Counted from the first letter of the stretch, positions 45,291 to 55,298 are shown. The stretch is 64,000 nt of DNA from Halostagnicola sp. A56 (GCF_000691505.1 NZ_JMIP02000013.1:124001-188000); one strand, 5' to 3'. Notes: generated by a model from the sequence alone, not told the origin. Numbers and translations are program-made.

Positions 45291-45637
45291 GCCGGGTGCT
45301 TGCGTGGCTGGCTCTTGAATGCGACGAAGCCGCTTCTTTTTCCGGTCTCGAGAACGTCTCCGATCGAGAGTACTCGTTTTGCAGAGCATGTAGTGGCGCC
45401 CGGATGCCCGACGGACGTTTTCAATACTCAACTTACGTGGCAACATTAATTTCCACGCCCTCCCCAACCGATTCGGTCACTCGCACGCTCGCTCCCTCAT
45501 CCCTCGCACATCATTGAATCGCGCTTCGTCTCACTCAGCGCGATTCAGCGCGCGCCACCGCACGTGGTTCTACCCTTCTCGAGTTCACGGAAACTCGGTA
45601 CCGTTTGTAGAAAATTCCGCTCCTCTCGAGCAAATCT
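45291..45637. other. Gene-free stretch between the M24-type gene and tyrS
   Basis: 347 bases, with the 5' end of the M24-type gene on the left and the 3' end of tyrS on the right. It holds the promoter of the M24-type gene and a perfect 10-bp inverted repeat (45515-45547). No ORF resembling a protein and no tRNA-like fold was found. Confidence 0.55.
45515..45547. repeat. Perfect 10-bp inverted repeat (hairpin-forming)
   Basis: TGAATCGCGC (45515-45524) and GCGCGATTCA (45538-45547) are perfect inverse complements separated by 13 nt. It lies 90 nt downstream of the tyrS stop, in non-coding DNA. It could be a transcript-end hairpin, a small mobile repeat, or a protein site. Confidence 0.65.
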
Positions 45638-46618
45638 TCAGGAGCGGATCTCTCGAAGCTTCTGGCGGCCCGGCGCGATCAGTTCGTCGAGGTAGCTCGC
45701 GAGGGTTCCCTTCGCGTCCGCAGGGTGGAGTTCGCCCGACTCGAGGTCGGCTTCGAGCGCCTCGTACTGTTCGTAGCTGATGTTCCCACCGTACTCGTCG
45801 GGTCGCTCGACGACGATTTCGCTAAAGCGCGGGAAGACGTGGTACTCGAACAGTTCGAGGACCGGATTCTCGAGGTCGCCTTCTGGATCTGCAGTCGGCG
45901 GACAGAACGCGGAGTTGACCTTCTCCTCGAGTTCCTCGGTCGAGTCCTCCATCGAAATCGTAACGCCCTCGCTCGAGGACATCTTCCCCTCGCCGGTCGT
46001 GAGGTCGGCGACGATTGGCGTGTGTAGCGCTGGGCGAACGTCGTAGCCCAGTTCGGGCAGCTCCTCGCGGGCGAGCATGTGGACTTTCCGCTGGTCGATC
46101 CCGCCCACGGCGAGGTCCAAGTCGAGGTACTCGATGTCCAACGTTTGCATCAGCGGGTAGACGACGTGACTCACCTTCGCCGTGTCGCCGCCCTGAATTT
46201 CGGCCATCGCGCGCTGGGCGCGGTTCAGCGTCGTCTCGAGTTCGAGTGTGTGGAGATCGAGCGTGTACTCCTCGTCGAGTTGGAACTCGGAGCCGTAGAC
46301 GAACTCCGCCGAGTCCTCGTCGAGGCCGTAGGCGATGAACTGGGCTTTCATCTGCTCTGCGGTCTCGCGAATCTCCTCGAAGGTCCCCTTCCCGTTCAGG
46401 TAGGCGTGGACGTCCGCGAGCAAGACGACGACCTCGAGGCCGGCGTCCTGCAGATCGATCAGCTTGTTCGCGGTCAGAAGATGCCCGAGATGCAAGACTC
46501 CCGAAGGTTCGTAGCCGACGTAGGCGCGCTTGCCCGCCGGATCGGCGGCGAGTTCCCGTACCTCCTCGTCGGTGACGACCTCCTCGGCGTTTCGCATAAT
46601 CCGCTCGTACGCGTCCAT
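45638..46618 (-). CDS. tyrS: Tyrosyl-tRNA synthetase (archaeal type)
   Basis: 326 residues from ATG 46618 (MDAYERIMRNAEEVV). Class I signatures: HLGHL (HIGH-type) in SGVLHLGHLLTANK near residues 42-55, and KMSSS (KMSKS-type) in GEGKMSSSEGV. GGIDQRKVHMLARE is the archaeal/eukaryotic TyrRS tyrosine-tRNA binding region. It attaches tyrosine to tRNA(Tyr). A 26-residue upstream in-frame extension is not conserved. Confidence 0.95.
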   Translation of the reverse strand: MDAYERIMRNAEEVVTDEEVRELAADPAGKRAYVGYEPSGVLHLGHLLTANKLIDLQDAGLEVVVLLADVHAYLNGKGTFEEIRETAEQMKAQFIAYGLDEDSAEFVYGSEFQLDEEYTLDLHTLELETTLNRAQRAMAEIQGGDTAKVSHVVYPLMQTLDIEYLDLDLAVGGIDQRKVHMLAREELPELGYDVRPALHTPIVADLTTGEGKMSSSEGVTISMEDSTEELEEKVNSAFCPPTADPEGDLENPVLELFEYHVFPRFSEIVVERPDEYGGNISYEQYEALEADLESGELHPADAKGTLASYLDELIAPGRQKLREIRS

Positions 46619-46860
46619 ACGTGGTCCCAACCGGGGTAGGGATTTAGGCGTTCTTGAAGCGTGCCACCACACGATAGCCCCCATACCACCCACGGATTTT
46701 TACGCGTCCGCCCGGTGACTTTCCTACACGAACTCCCGCGTTGGGAGCGCACATCGGATTTGCAACCGACCGAACTGCCGTCTCATCGATCTTCGCCGAT
46801 ATCGTCGGTACCCGCCCGATCAGGACCGGCTGTCTTCCCGAGGCCGGACAGGAACTGACC

Positions 46861-49268
46861 ATGAGCAAAATCGAATCCACCACGGAGACGCGCGAGCCGA
46901 GATCCGCTGACGGAATCGAAGCCCTCCAGGCGATCGACGACTTTCGCGGCCCGGTCGAGTCCTCGAGCCATCACGGGTCGAACGATCACCTCGCGCTCGT
47001 CTACGACTCGAGGGACGAACAGCTTCAAACCGCGATTCCGTTCGTTCGGCAGGGCCTCGAACGGTGCGAGCGGTGCCTGTATATCGTCCACGAACACGAC
47101 AGGGCGGAGATCGAATCGGCGATAGAACGCGCGGGAATCGACGCGGAAGCGGCCCTCGAGTCCGGCGCGTTGACGATCGAAACGGCCGAGAACACCTACC
47201 TCAGAAACGGGGGGTTCGACCCCGACGAGATGCTCTCGTTACTCTCGGCGGAGATAGCCGAGGCCGCCGACGCGTACGAGGGGTTTCGGGTGACTGGCGA
47301 GATGACGTGGATGCTCGACGCGAGATCCCGCTCGAGGACCTCATCGAGTACGAAACCCGGCTCGATCAGTTGAGCCCTTCCGCAGACGCCATCACGCTCT
47401 GTCAGTACGACCGCGAGCGTCTCTCGGCGGAACTGATTCAGGATATCATCGAGACGCATCCGTACGTCGTTCAGAACCAGACCATCTGCCAGAATTTCTA
47501 CTACACGCCGCCCGAGGAGTTCTTCGGCGCGGAGGACTCAGAGAACACCGTCGATCGGATGCTGGAGACGCTCCACGACCGATCGACGACGAAAAACGAA
47601 CTGAAAGAGCGCCGCCGGTCTCTACAGCGACAAAACGAGATTATGGCCGATGGGAGCCAGAGTTTCGAGGAAAAGCTCCAGTCGCTGTTCGAACTCGGCT
47701 GCGAGCGGTTCGATCTCGATTTCGGCGGGTTGGCTCGCGTCGATCCCGACGAGGACTCGTTCGAACTGGAGCACACGAACGCTCCCTGCGAGACGTTCGA
47801 ACCGGGTCTCGAACTCCCGCTTTCGGAGACGTTCTGTCCCGCGGTGATCGACGGCCCCGATGTCTCGACCGTCACCGAGCCGTCGATCGCCGACACCGGC
47901 GAGACGGCGCCCCATCAGAAGTGTGGGCTCTCGACGTACATCGGAACTCACCTGCCGTTCGAAGCCGCGAGCGATCGGACGTTCTTTTTCGCCGCCAGCG
48001 ACTCGAGACCGGAAGGATTTACCGACGACGAGCGAGCGTTTCACCGACTGCTGAGCCAGTGGGTCAAATACGAACTTCAGCAGGAAGAACGCGAGCGCCA
48101 CCAGCGAACGCTCTACGAGATCGCCGCCGACACCGACCGCACGTTCGAGGAGAAACTGGACGCGATTTTCGCCCTCGGCTGTGAGCGCTTCGACCTCGAG
48201 GTCGGTTGCATCGCACGGATTGACGAATCCAGCGACGAACTCGAGGTCGAACTGACGAGCGATTCCGACGAGACCGTTCTCACCGATCGAACGGTCCCGC
48301 TTTCGGAAGCCTACTGTCAGACGATCGCCAGCGGTCGGGAAACGGTCAGTATCACCGATCCGGTCGGTGACGGATTCGAAGGGATGGCGGCCTACGAGGA
48401 GTTCGGCATCGAGACCTACCTCGGAACGCGAATCGAACTCGAGGAGTGTCAGAACCGCACGTTCTTTTTCGTCTCGAGCGAGGGACGCTCGCGCGAGTTT
48501 TCGCCGGCGGAACGAACCTTCCACCACCTGATGGGCCAGTGGGTCAAGTACGAACTACAACAGAAACACCGCGAAGAAGCGCTGAGAGAATCGAACGAAC
48601 GACTCGAGCAGTTCGCGTACGCGGCCTCACACGACCTGCAGGAACCGCTCCGCATGATTTCGAGTTATCTCGAACTCATCGATAACCAGTACGACGACGA
48701 ACTCGACGACACCGGACGGGAGTTCCTCGAGTTCGCCGTCGGCGGCGCAGAGCGAATGCGGAAGATGATCGAGGCGTTGCTCACCTACTCCCGCGTCGAG
48801 ACCCACGGGAACAACTTCGAACCGGTCGAGTTAGACGACGTCGTCGCGGACGTTCGCGAGAGCCTCAGCATCCAGATAGACGAGCAGGACGCGGAGATCA
48901 CCGTCGATTCGCTTCCCCGCGTCACCGGGGACCCGAGCCAGTTGCGACAGGTCCTGCAGAATCTGTTCAGCAACGCGATCAAGTACAACGGCGAGGGGTC
49001 GCCCCGTATTCGCGTCTCGAGCGAGCGACGCGGCGGGGAGGTGATCGTATCGGTCAGCGACGATGGGATCGGCATCGACTCCGAGGATACCGCCCGAGTG
49101 TTCGACGTCTTCGATCGACTCCACAGCCGGATCGAGTACGACGGCACCGGTATCGGTCTCGCGATCTGCGAGCGGATCGTCGAACGTCACGGCGGGGACA
49201 TCTGGGTCGACTCCGAACCCGGCGAGGGGTCGACGTTCTCGTTTTCGGTACGGGCGGCGGACACCTGA
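46861..49268 (+). CDS. MEDS-GAF-GAF histidine kinase, frameshifted at about 47322
   Basis: From ATG 46861 the frame encodes a MEDS domain (residues about 50-190: NDHLALVYDSRDEQLQ, TYLRNGGFDPDEMLSLL). At 47322 (gctcgacgcg/agatc) one G is missing; the next frame continues as IPLEDLIEYETRLDQL. Then follow two GAF-like domains (about 260-400 and 410-550), HisKA with H-box ASHDLQEPLRMISSY, and HATPase_c with LFSNAIKYNG, DDGIGI and TGIGLAICERI. A cytoplasmic redox- or ligand-sensing kinase with no membrane segments. No response regulator adjoins. The base loss resembles the other three in this window and may be a sequence error. Confidence 0.85.
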
Positions 49269-49343
49269 TGGAGACGGGCGGGAGAATTCGCCCTCGAGTA
49301 ACCGCGAGAGAGCAAATCAACACAACTCGAGTCGATCGCCACC

Positions 49344-49790
49344 GTGAACGGTAGAAAACCAATCGACCGGACTCCCTCGAGCGAAACTTCGCGAGCCGAC
49401 GGCCCTCCGGACGCGAGCGACGAGCGCCGTCCCACGGGGTTCGCAAGCGTCGTCGCGGTGATCGGACTCTGGGTTGCACTCTCCGTGTTCGTTTACGACG
49501 TCGGAACGGCCGCAGTGTGGAACAACGTCGCGGTCGGTCTCACCGTGTTCCTCGCCGGGAGCTACAACTACTACCGGCTCTCGAACGGCATTCCGCGCAA
49601 TACCGGTGTCGCGGCGTTGGTCGCAGCGCTCGGACTCTGGTTGCTCGTCGGAGCGACGTTCCTCGAGCTAACCGGCGGTTCGTTCTGGAGTACTGCCGGC
49701 TCCGGGCTGGTCATCACCTGTCTGTCGGGATACGACGCCTACGAATCGCGCGACGCGAGAGCTATTGTGTCCGACTCCGATCGAGGGTGA
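49344..49790 (+). CDS. SPW-repeat-like small membrane protein
   Basis: 148 residues from GTG 49344. After a 30-residue polar start come four membrane helices in two similar halves: ASVVAVIGLWVALSVFVY, NNVAVGLTVFLAGSYNYY, then GVAALVAALGLWLLVGATF and a last one. The halves and the W-x-N-V motif resemble SPW-repeat proteins. Function unknown. It starts 75 nt after the sensor kinase stop on the same strand. Confidence 0.65.
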   Translation: MNGRKPIDRTPSSETSRADGPPDASDERRPTGFASVVAVIGLWVALSVFVYDVGTAAVWNNVAVGLTVFLAGSYNYYRLSNGIPRNTGVAALVAALGLWLLVGATFLELTGGSFWSTAGSGLVITCLSGYDAYESRDARAIVSDSDRG

Positions 49791-49800
49791 GTGCGCTCGC

Positions 49801-50046
49801 CTACTGTGGGCGGCCTGACTCGAGGGTTCGGAGTCGGTGAGCGGCGGCGTGATGGCCGGTCGCGACGACGGCGAAGACGACCATCGCGAGCGCGAAGCCG
49901 ATGGCGATCGCCGGTGAAACGTCATTGACGTAGCTGTTTCCCAACTGGCCGAGCGCGAGGAGTAGTGGCGCGACCGAGACGAGCGAACTTTCGATCGGCG
50001 ATTCGCGAAACAGTTCGGTGAACCATTGAATGTCGGGCAGTGCCAT
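49801..50046 (-). CDS. Small membrane protein
   Basis: 81 residues from ATG 50046 (MALPDIQWFTELFRESP). Two membrane helices (about 22-40 and 47-66), with a TGHHAAAHRLRTLE tail. The longer in-frame ORF upstream has no protein-like character. Convergent with the SPW-type gene, 10 nt apart at their ends. Unknown function. Confidence 0.6.
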   Translation of the reverse strand: MALPDIQWFTELFRESPIESSLVSVAPLLLALGQLGNSYVNDVSPAIAIGFALAMVVFAVVATGHHAAAHRLRTLESGRPQ

Positions 50047-50170
50047 AATGCGAGCGAAGCTATCCGTTCTGCGGGATGGGGTCTCGTATTCTTTTTGGTC
50101 CGCTCGTCGGTCGCTGCCTGCCGACACGCCGGATCGATACGTTCTTTCTCCCCGCTTTCTAAGGACGACT

Positions 50171-50722
50171 ATGCGGATCCGAGAGTTCAAGGACGTGCTC
50201 GAGGACGTCACCGACCACGACGCCGACCCGGAGGGCTGGCGTGCGGTCGCCGGCGACCGGGCCGGCGGCGTCGGAGAAGACATGTACCTCGCCCACCCCG
50301 GCGCGGGCGTTTTCTTTCTGAAGACCTACGCCAAGAATCCCTTCGAGGTCCACGGCGTCGGGACGCGGGTCGCTCGCAGTCTCGACGACGAAATCGGGTC
50401 CTTCCTGCCCGAGCGAGAGAGCGGCGGCCGGTTCGCGGTCCAGTCTCCGCCCGAGGACGAAGCCCACGCCGAATCGGTCGCAAAGCGACTCGAGACAGTC
50501 GTCGAGACTCACGCGGACGCGCCGACGACGCCGGAGGACTTCTTCGACGACGTGATGGACGCCCTCGAGAGTCCGGCATTCGGGCCGATGGCGTACGATC
50601 AGTACGACCGGCCGGACGAACTCGACAGCCTCGCGGACCGCTTCGACGAAGCGGAGAAACTCCTGAGCGAGGAGCTCGACGACCTCATCGAGGCGGACGA
50701 GGTCGACCGCGGCTTCATGTGA
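50171..50722 (+). CDS. Conserved haloarchaeal protein, unknown function
   Basis: 183 residues from ATG 50171 (MRIREFKDVLEDVTDHDADP). Alpha/beta with a conserved-looking segment MYLAHPGAGVFFLKTYAKNPF and a helical end (FDEAEKLLSEELDDLIEADE). Soluble, acidic, no known catalytic motif. A TATA-like ctttcta lies 12-18 nt upstream, and cgttctttctc just before it. I recall similar uncharacterised haloarchaeal proteins but cannot name the family with confidence. Confidence 0.75.
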   Translation: MRIREFKDVLEDVTDHDADPEGWRAVAGDRAGGVGEDMYLAHPGAGVFFLKTYAKNPFEVHGVGTRVARSLDDEIGSFLPERESGGRFAVQSPPEDEAHAESVAKRLETVVETHADAPTTPEDFFDDVMDALESPAFGPMAYDQYDRPDELDSLADRFDEAEKLLSEELDDLIEADEVDRGFM

Positions 50723-50837
50723 GCACATCGCTGGCGGCCTGCTAACCGTCTCTGTGATGGCCCGCTAATTCTCTCGCCGACGACCCGCAACCCCTCTCGC
50801 CGGTGGGACTTTGTACGCCGGTCCCCAGTCGCTACGT

Positions 50838-51224
50838 ATGACCGTCGAGGACACGGTTCGCGAGTACTACGAGACGCTGCGTCGAGGCGGGCAGTTGGAG
50901 TCGTACTTTCTCGAGGCGCCGTCGACGACGAAGTTCGGCGTGAGCGAGTCGCTGTTTGGCTACGACGCGGTCGCCGACGCGCTGGCCGAACAGACCGAGA
51001 CGACCGACGACTGGACCGTCGACAGCCACGACCTCGTCGCGACGGATCACGGCGCGTACGCGACCGTCGCCGACGAGGTGACGTTGGCGTGGACGGACAC
51101 GCAGAGCGTGGAGCGGTGGCGATTCGAGACGCGCTGGAGCGGGACGCTCGAGCGACGAGACGGGGACGCTGGTGCGGACTGGCGGTTCCGAACGATGCAC
51201 GTCAGCGCGCCACATCAGCTGTGA
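50838..51224 (+). CDS. SnoaL/NTF2-like protein
   Basis: 128 residues from ATG 50838. The pattern TVEDTVREYYETLRRGGQLESYF, SESLFGYDAVADALAEQ, then alternating strands (HGAYATVADEVTLAW, WRFETRWSGTLERR, WRFRTMHVSAPH) is that of the NTF2-like cone (SnoaL_3/DUF4440-like). These are often small-ligand binding or enzymes of unknown specificity. The stop overlaps the start of the next small membrane gene by 4 nt, so the two are co-translated. Confidence 0.75.
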   Translation: MTVEDTVREYYETLRRGGQLESYFLEAPSTTKFGVSESLFGYDAVADALAEQTETTDDWTVDSHDLVATDHGAYATVADEVTLAWTDTQSVERWRFETRWSGTLERRDGDAGADWRFRTMHVSAPHQL

Positions 51225-51421
51225 GCCGACGGAACGTCCCCCGGAGCAGTCGGTCGGTGAGCAGTCGGCTGCAAGCCGGGTTCGTCGCGCTCGTCGGCCT
51301 CTCGAGCGGGTTGATGGCGCTTTTTGGGGGTGGGACGGTGCTCGTCGTCGGCCTCTCGGTGTTGGCCGGACTGGTGGTGGGGGCCAGCCTACTCTGGTAC
51401 GTCCGCTGGATTACCAGCTGA
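51221..51421 (+). CDS. Small two-helix membrane protein
   Basis: 66 residues from GTG 51221, overlapping the NTF2-like gene's stop (GTGA). Two hydrophobic segments: residues about 18-38 (FVALVGLSSGLMALFGG) and 40-60. Basic N-terminus (SRRNVPRSSRS) suggests an inside orientation. Function unknown; the coupling to the preceding gene is the only context. Confidence 0.6.
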   Translation: MSRRNVPRSSRSVSSRLQAGFVALVGLSSGLMALFGGGTVLVVGLSVLAGLVVGASLLWYVRWITS

Positions 51422-51489
51422 GAACCGTGGGAAACTGAACTTGCCACCGTCCCGACACGGAAGAGAACCGATGAACGGACGAACGTCGA

Positions 51490-51825
51490 TCACTCTTCGG
51501 TCGGCCGTTCGATCAGACGGGCGACCGTTACGACCGTTTTAAATTCTGACGGCGCACCCCGGATCTTCACGGTCCGCTCGGCCGGATCGTACTCGATGAA
51601 CTCGACGGTGCTCGCCTTCGGAAGGTGGACGTGCTGTAACTCGAGTTCGAGTTCGGCGAGGAAGTCCTCGGGTATTTCGGGGGGTGGCGTGTTCGTCTCC
51701 CAGGCGGCGACGACGTCTAACAGTTCCTCGACCGAAACCTCGCCACCGCTATCTTTCAGGTGGTAGAGGACGTGACGGCGGCGTTCGTCTCGGAGCAAGT
51801 CGAAGACAGTATCGAGCGAAACCAT
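51490..51825 (-). CDS. DUF7344-type winged-helix protein
   Basis: 111 residues from ATG 51825 (MVSLDTVFDLLRDERRRHVLYHLKD). The order of LRDERRRHVLYHL, then an HTH of EVSVEELLDVVAAWE, and LELQHVHLPKASTVEFIEYD is that of haloarchaeal DUF7344 proteins, a widespread single-wHTH family. Probably DNA-binding; targets unknown. Lies convergent with the small membrane gene upstream. Confidence 0.85.
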   Translation of the reverse strand: MVSLDTVFDLLRDERRRHVLYHLKDSGGEVSVEELLDVVAAWETNTPPPEIPEDFLAELELELQHVHLPKASTVEFIEYDPAERTVKIRGAPSEFKTVVTVARLIERPTEE

Positions 51826-51926
51826 TGCTACCTAGTGGTATCCGATCGATATAGCTGGCGTGCTAACCATCAGCCCGCCGGAGTATCAGACGAAAAAGAA
51901 CGGTCCGACGGTGCGGACGACGAGCG

Positions 51927-52883
51927 CTAGCGTTCGATGCGTCGAACCCACGTTTCCGGCGCATCGAGTTCGTTGTGACTCGGCAGGGCTTCGGGCTGTT
52001 CCCACACCCGACTCGCGGTCTCGAGGTCGCGAATCCGAACGACGTGTTCAAAGAAGTTCTTCCCGCGTTCGTACTGGCGCTGTTTGAGTCCCAGTCCGAG
52101 CAGCCGGCGGAACAGCCGCTGGAGCGGGCCTCGACCCTGACGCCGCGCGTCTAGCTTTCGCCGAAGGTCCGCGTATTCGTCGTCGAACGCGTGGTCCATC
52201 AGCAACTCGGCGTAGCCCTCGACGACGGTCATCGCGGCGTCTAGCTCGCGGAACGTCGCCTTGTCGAAGCTCCCGTCGGCGAGCGAGTCGATCCCCCGTT
52301 CCATCCGGCGCTCAAGGTGATCGGAGAGCCACGGCGCGGCCCCGAACTCGGCGGCGTGAGTCACCTCGTGGAACGCGATCCAGCGCCGGAACCGGTTCGG
52401 ATCGACCTCGAGTGCCGCGGCCGCGTTGAGAATGTTCGGCCTAACGAAGTAGAGCGCGTGATCGTCCGTGGGCCGGTCGGCGAGCAACAGCGGATCGTAC
52501 TGTCCGAGGACGTTTCGGCCGAGAAAGGATAGCAAAACCGTCATCGTTCCCGTGTTGATCGTGCGAGCGACGCCCGGGAACGCCTCGGTGTGGCTCTCGA
52601 TCGGTGCCATCACCCGCTCAAAGGTCGCGACGTTGGCGTCGATCCAGTGGTGGCGGTTCTGGATCTCGATGGTATCGGGAACATCGAACGTTGCCCCGGA
52701 GACCTCCCGAATCCCCGCCCGCGCTTCGCGAACGTCTCGAGCGTAGGCTTCGCGCTCGCCCGGGGCCAGCTCGAGCGACCCGGCGTCGGTCGCGGCCTTG
52801 GCGGCCTCGGCGGCGGAGCGCCAATCGACCGCGTCGTCCCCCGACGCGCCCGCGACTGCTCGAGCGCTGCGATAAAGGTTCAT
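51927..52883 (-). CDS. DUF2342-type zinc-dependent metalloprotease family protein
   Basis: 318 residues from ATG 52883 (MNLYRSARAVAGASG). The HExxH zinc motif is IAFHEVTHAAEFGAAPWL (about residues 168-185). This fold is annotated as zinc-dependent metalloprotease or 'coenzyme F420 biosynthesis-associated' protein. Flanking helices with Arg-rich loops (LDARRQGRGPLQRLFRRLL) are typical. No F420 genes are visible in this window, so the role cannot be refined. It may be non-proteolytic. Confidence 0.85.
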   Translation of the reverse strand: MNLYRSARAVAGASGDDAVDWRSAAEAAKAATDAGSLELAPGEREAYARDVREARAGIREVSGATFDVPDTIEIQNRHHWIDANVATFERVMAPIESHTEAFPGVARTINTGTMTVLLSFLGRNVLGQYDPLLLADRPTDDHALYFVRPNILNAAAALEVDPNRFRRWIAFHEVTHAAEFGAAPWLSDHLERRMERGIDSLADGSFDKATFRELDAAMTVVEGYAELLMDHAFDDEYADLRRKLDARRQGRGPLQRLFRRLLGLGLKQRQYERGKNFFEHVVRIRDLETASRVWEQPEALPSHNELDAPETWVRRIER

Positions 52884-52956
52884 AGACGGAGTAGGACAAG
52901 CGGACGCAAAAGCGTTCGGCTCGGTTGCTGGCCGCGCATCTCGGCAGCGAGTACGG

Positions 52957-53253
52957 CTAGTTGACGATGACGTCCGGTTCCTCGCGCTGCTCGAACTCGT
53001 CTTCGTCCTCGTCACCGCGGAACTTCTTCAGTGCGACGCCAATGCTGACTAGGAGAGCGAGTCCGACGAGGACGCCGAGCGCCCCTTTCCCGCTCGAGTC
53101 GTCGTCGGCCGCCGCCTCGTCGTCGCGGTCGTCGGATTCGACGTCGTCAGACTCGACGGTCTCGCCGAAGGGCAACGCATCGTTGATCGTTTTCGGACCC
53201 AGTTGCGTGTCGCCGTCCAGATGCAACTCGATGAGGGTGAATTTCTTTCCCAT
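52957..53253 (-). CDS. Small single-helix membrane-anchored acidic protein
   Basis: 98 residues from ATG 53253 (MGKKFTLIELHLDGDTQLGP). An N-terminal strand-like part, a long Asp-rich stretch (SDDVESDDRDDEAAADDD), one membrane helix (about residues 57-76) and a charged tail ending EEPDVIVN. The layout matches other haloarchaeal one-helix proteins. Function unknown. Confidence 0.65.
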   Translation of the reverse strand: MGKKFTLIELHLDGDTQLGPKTINDALPFGETVESDDVESDDRDDEAAADDDSSGKGALGVLVGLALLVSIGVALKKFRGDEDEDEFEQREEPDVIVN

Positions 53254-53543
53254 ACGGAATCAGTCCACGGGCGTTCACTTAGCCGTTGTGCTGGAACGAA
53301 CGAGTGTTTCGGTGGGAAGATCGCCGACAGGGCTCTCAGACCGGCGGTCCCGTCGTGTCGGTTGTGTCGTCTCCTCTCGTTTGGCGACCAGCACCAGTTG
53401 TCTCGAGAGAGATATTTCGAAGAGTGTATTACTCACTCGCCCAATCGTGGGATTTCAGGGGCCGAAGAGAGGAGTTTCGTGATAGCTTACCCGTATCGGA
53501 GACGACCGGTACGATTAAGTGTCCATCACTTGCGCTCTTTCGT

Positions 53544-53771
53544 ATGAGTGGACGACCGCTAGACGTCCTCGAGGCGTCACTCGACGAACGGGTCACCGTC
53601 CGACTGAAAAGCGGCGACGAGTACGTCGGCGACCTCACGGGCTACGACCAACACATGAACCTCGTCCTAGAGGACGTCTCGATTCCCGTCGAAGACGAAC
53701 TCACGGACGACGCGCCGGGCGAAGACACAACCATTATACGCGGCGATAACGTCGTTTCGATCACTCCATGA
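53544..53771 (+). CDS. LSm/Sm-like RNA-binding protein
   Basis: 75 residues from ATG 53544. Sm1 motif [23 protein letters not shown] with conserved D-x-H-M-N, and Sm2 motif [10 protein letters not shown]. Forms a ring binding U-rich RNA; in archaea it binds tRNA/sRNA. ATG of the L37e gene overlaps its stop (53768-53771). A TATA-like gattaag lies about 27 nt upstream. Confidence 0.94.
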   Translation: MSGRPLDVLEASLDERVTVRLKSGDEYVGDLTGYDQHMNLVLEDVSIPVEDELTDDAPGEDTTIIRGDNVVSITP

Positions 53772-53944
53772 CTGGCGCAGGAACCCCGAGCCAAGGAAAG
53801 AAGAACAAGACGACACACGTCAAGTGTCGACGCTGTGGCGAGAAATCGTACCACGTCAAGAAGGGCAAGTGCTCCTCGTGTGGCTTTGGCAAGTCCGCCA
53901 AACGACGCGACTACGAGTGGCAGTCGAAAGCCGGCGACAACTGA
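53768..53944 (+). CDS. rpl37e: Ribosomal protein L37e (eL37)
   Basis: 58 residues, starting [20 protein letters not shown] at ATG 53768, which overlaps the LSm stop by 4 nt. Its zinc ribbon has two Cys pairs, CRRC and CSSC, with the intervening HVKKGK, and ends [18 protein letters not shown] basic protein of the large ribosomal subunit. The LSm-L37e pair is conserved in euryarchaea. Easily missed because it is short. Confidence 0.94.
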   Translation: MTGAGTPSQGKKNKTTHVKCRRCGEKSYHVKKGKCSSCGFGKSAKRRDYEWQSKAGDN

Positions 53945-54104
53945 TTCTGCGGGTATTCGCGTCTGCTGTCTTCCGTTCTCGAGACGTACCGTTGACCGTT
54001 TCTCGTCGCACTGGCACTTCAGGTTGTTTCAGCAGGTATGGCGCTCGAGCGGGGCGACCGACGCCAATGGACAGTCCTTAGTTCTGGGCGACGAACCGGA
54101 CGGT

Positions 54105-55298
54105 ATGGAGACGACAGACGCCTTCCGCGGCCTCGAGTGTATCGACTGCGGGGCGGCCTTCGACGCCGAGGACGCGACCCACGAGTGTCCGGACTGCGGG
54201 GGGATTCTCGACCCGGCCTACGAGTACGGGGCGATCGACCTCGATCGCGACTCGATCGAGTCCCGGTCGTTCGACTCGCTGTGGCGCTACGAGGAACTCC
54301 TCCCGTTTACCCGGCAATCGGCGGTGACGATGGACGAGGGAGCGACGCCGCTGGTCGAGTGCGAAAAGTTAGCCGAGGAGCTGGGGGTCGGCCGGGTGCT
54401 GGTCAAAGACGAGGGACGGAATCCGACGGGGACGTTCAAGGATCGAGGACAGACCGTCGCGGTGACGGCCGCAACGCAGCACGGAGCCGACACCGTCGCG
54501 CTGGCGTCCGCGGGCAACGCGGGGCAGGCCGGGGCGGCCTACGCCGGACGGGCCGACCTCGACTCGGAGGTTTTCGTCCCCTCCCGCTCGAGTTTCACGA
54601 ACAAGGCGATGATAAACGTCCACGGCGGCGAGATGAACGTCGTCGGCGGACGGATCGACGACGCCGGCGCTGCCTTTGAGGAGGCGCTGGTGGAGAACGA
54701 CGAGTGGTACTCCCTGCAGACGTTCTCGACGCCGTACCGTCACGAGGGAAAGAAGACGATGTTCTACGAGATCGTCGAACAGCTCGAGTGGGCGGTCCCC
54801 GACGCGATCGTCTACCCGACCGGCGGCGGCGTCGGGCTCGTGGGGATGTACAAAGCAGCACAGGAGTTCGAACGTCTCGGAATAACCGACGAATTGCCGA
54901 AACTCTACGCCGCGCAGGCCGACGGCTGTGCGCCAATCGTCGAAGCGTTCGAGGCGGGACGCAACGAGCACGACCCCGTCGAGCACCCGGACACGATCTG
55001 CGGCGGGATCGAGATTCCGGATCCCGGCGCGAGCCCGTGGATTCTCGAGGCGCTCAGAGAGACCGACGGCGGCGCGGTCGCCACCGACGACGACGACATC
55101 CTCGAGGCCGCGATCGCGGTGGCGAAAGGCGAGGGGCTCGAGATGGCCCCCACCTGCGCCGCCGCCGCGAGCGGGGCGTGGGAATTGGCGGAAAACGGAG
55201 AGTTCGACGGCGACGAAACGATCGTGATCTTGAACACCGGCACCGGGAACAAGGAAGCCGACGTGTTGCGCAGTCACCTGATGGGCCACGGGATCTGA
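54105..55298 (+). CDS. thrC: Threonine synthase
   Basis: 397 residues from ATG 54105. The N-terminus has a four-cysteine ribbon (CIDC, CPDC) typical of archaeal ThrC. PLP Lys is in GRNPTGTFKDRGQT (about residues 104-117), and the phosphate-binding glycines are PTGGGVGLVGMY. It converts O-phosphohomoserine to threonine with PLP. It starts after a 160-nt gap from L37e, thus with its own promoter. Confidence 0.93.
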   Translation: METTDAFRGLECIDCGAAFDAEDATHECPDCGGILDPAYEYGAIDLDRDSIESRSFDSLWRYEELLPFTRQSAVTMDEGATPLVECEKLAEELGVGRVLVKDEGRNPTGTFKDRGQTVAVTAATQHGADTVALASAGNAGQAGAAYAGRADLDSEVFVPSRSSFTNKAMINVHGGEMNVVGGRIDDAGAAFEEALVENDEWYSLQTFSTPYRHEGKKTMFYEIVEQLEWAVPDAIVYPTGGGVGLVGMYKAAQEFERLGITDELPKLYAAQADGCAPIVEAFEAGRNEHDPVEHPDTICGGIEIPDPGASPWILEALRETDGGAVATDDDDILEAAIAVAKGEGLEMAPTCAAAASGAWELAENGEFDGDETIVILNTGTGNKEADVLRSHLMGHGI

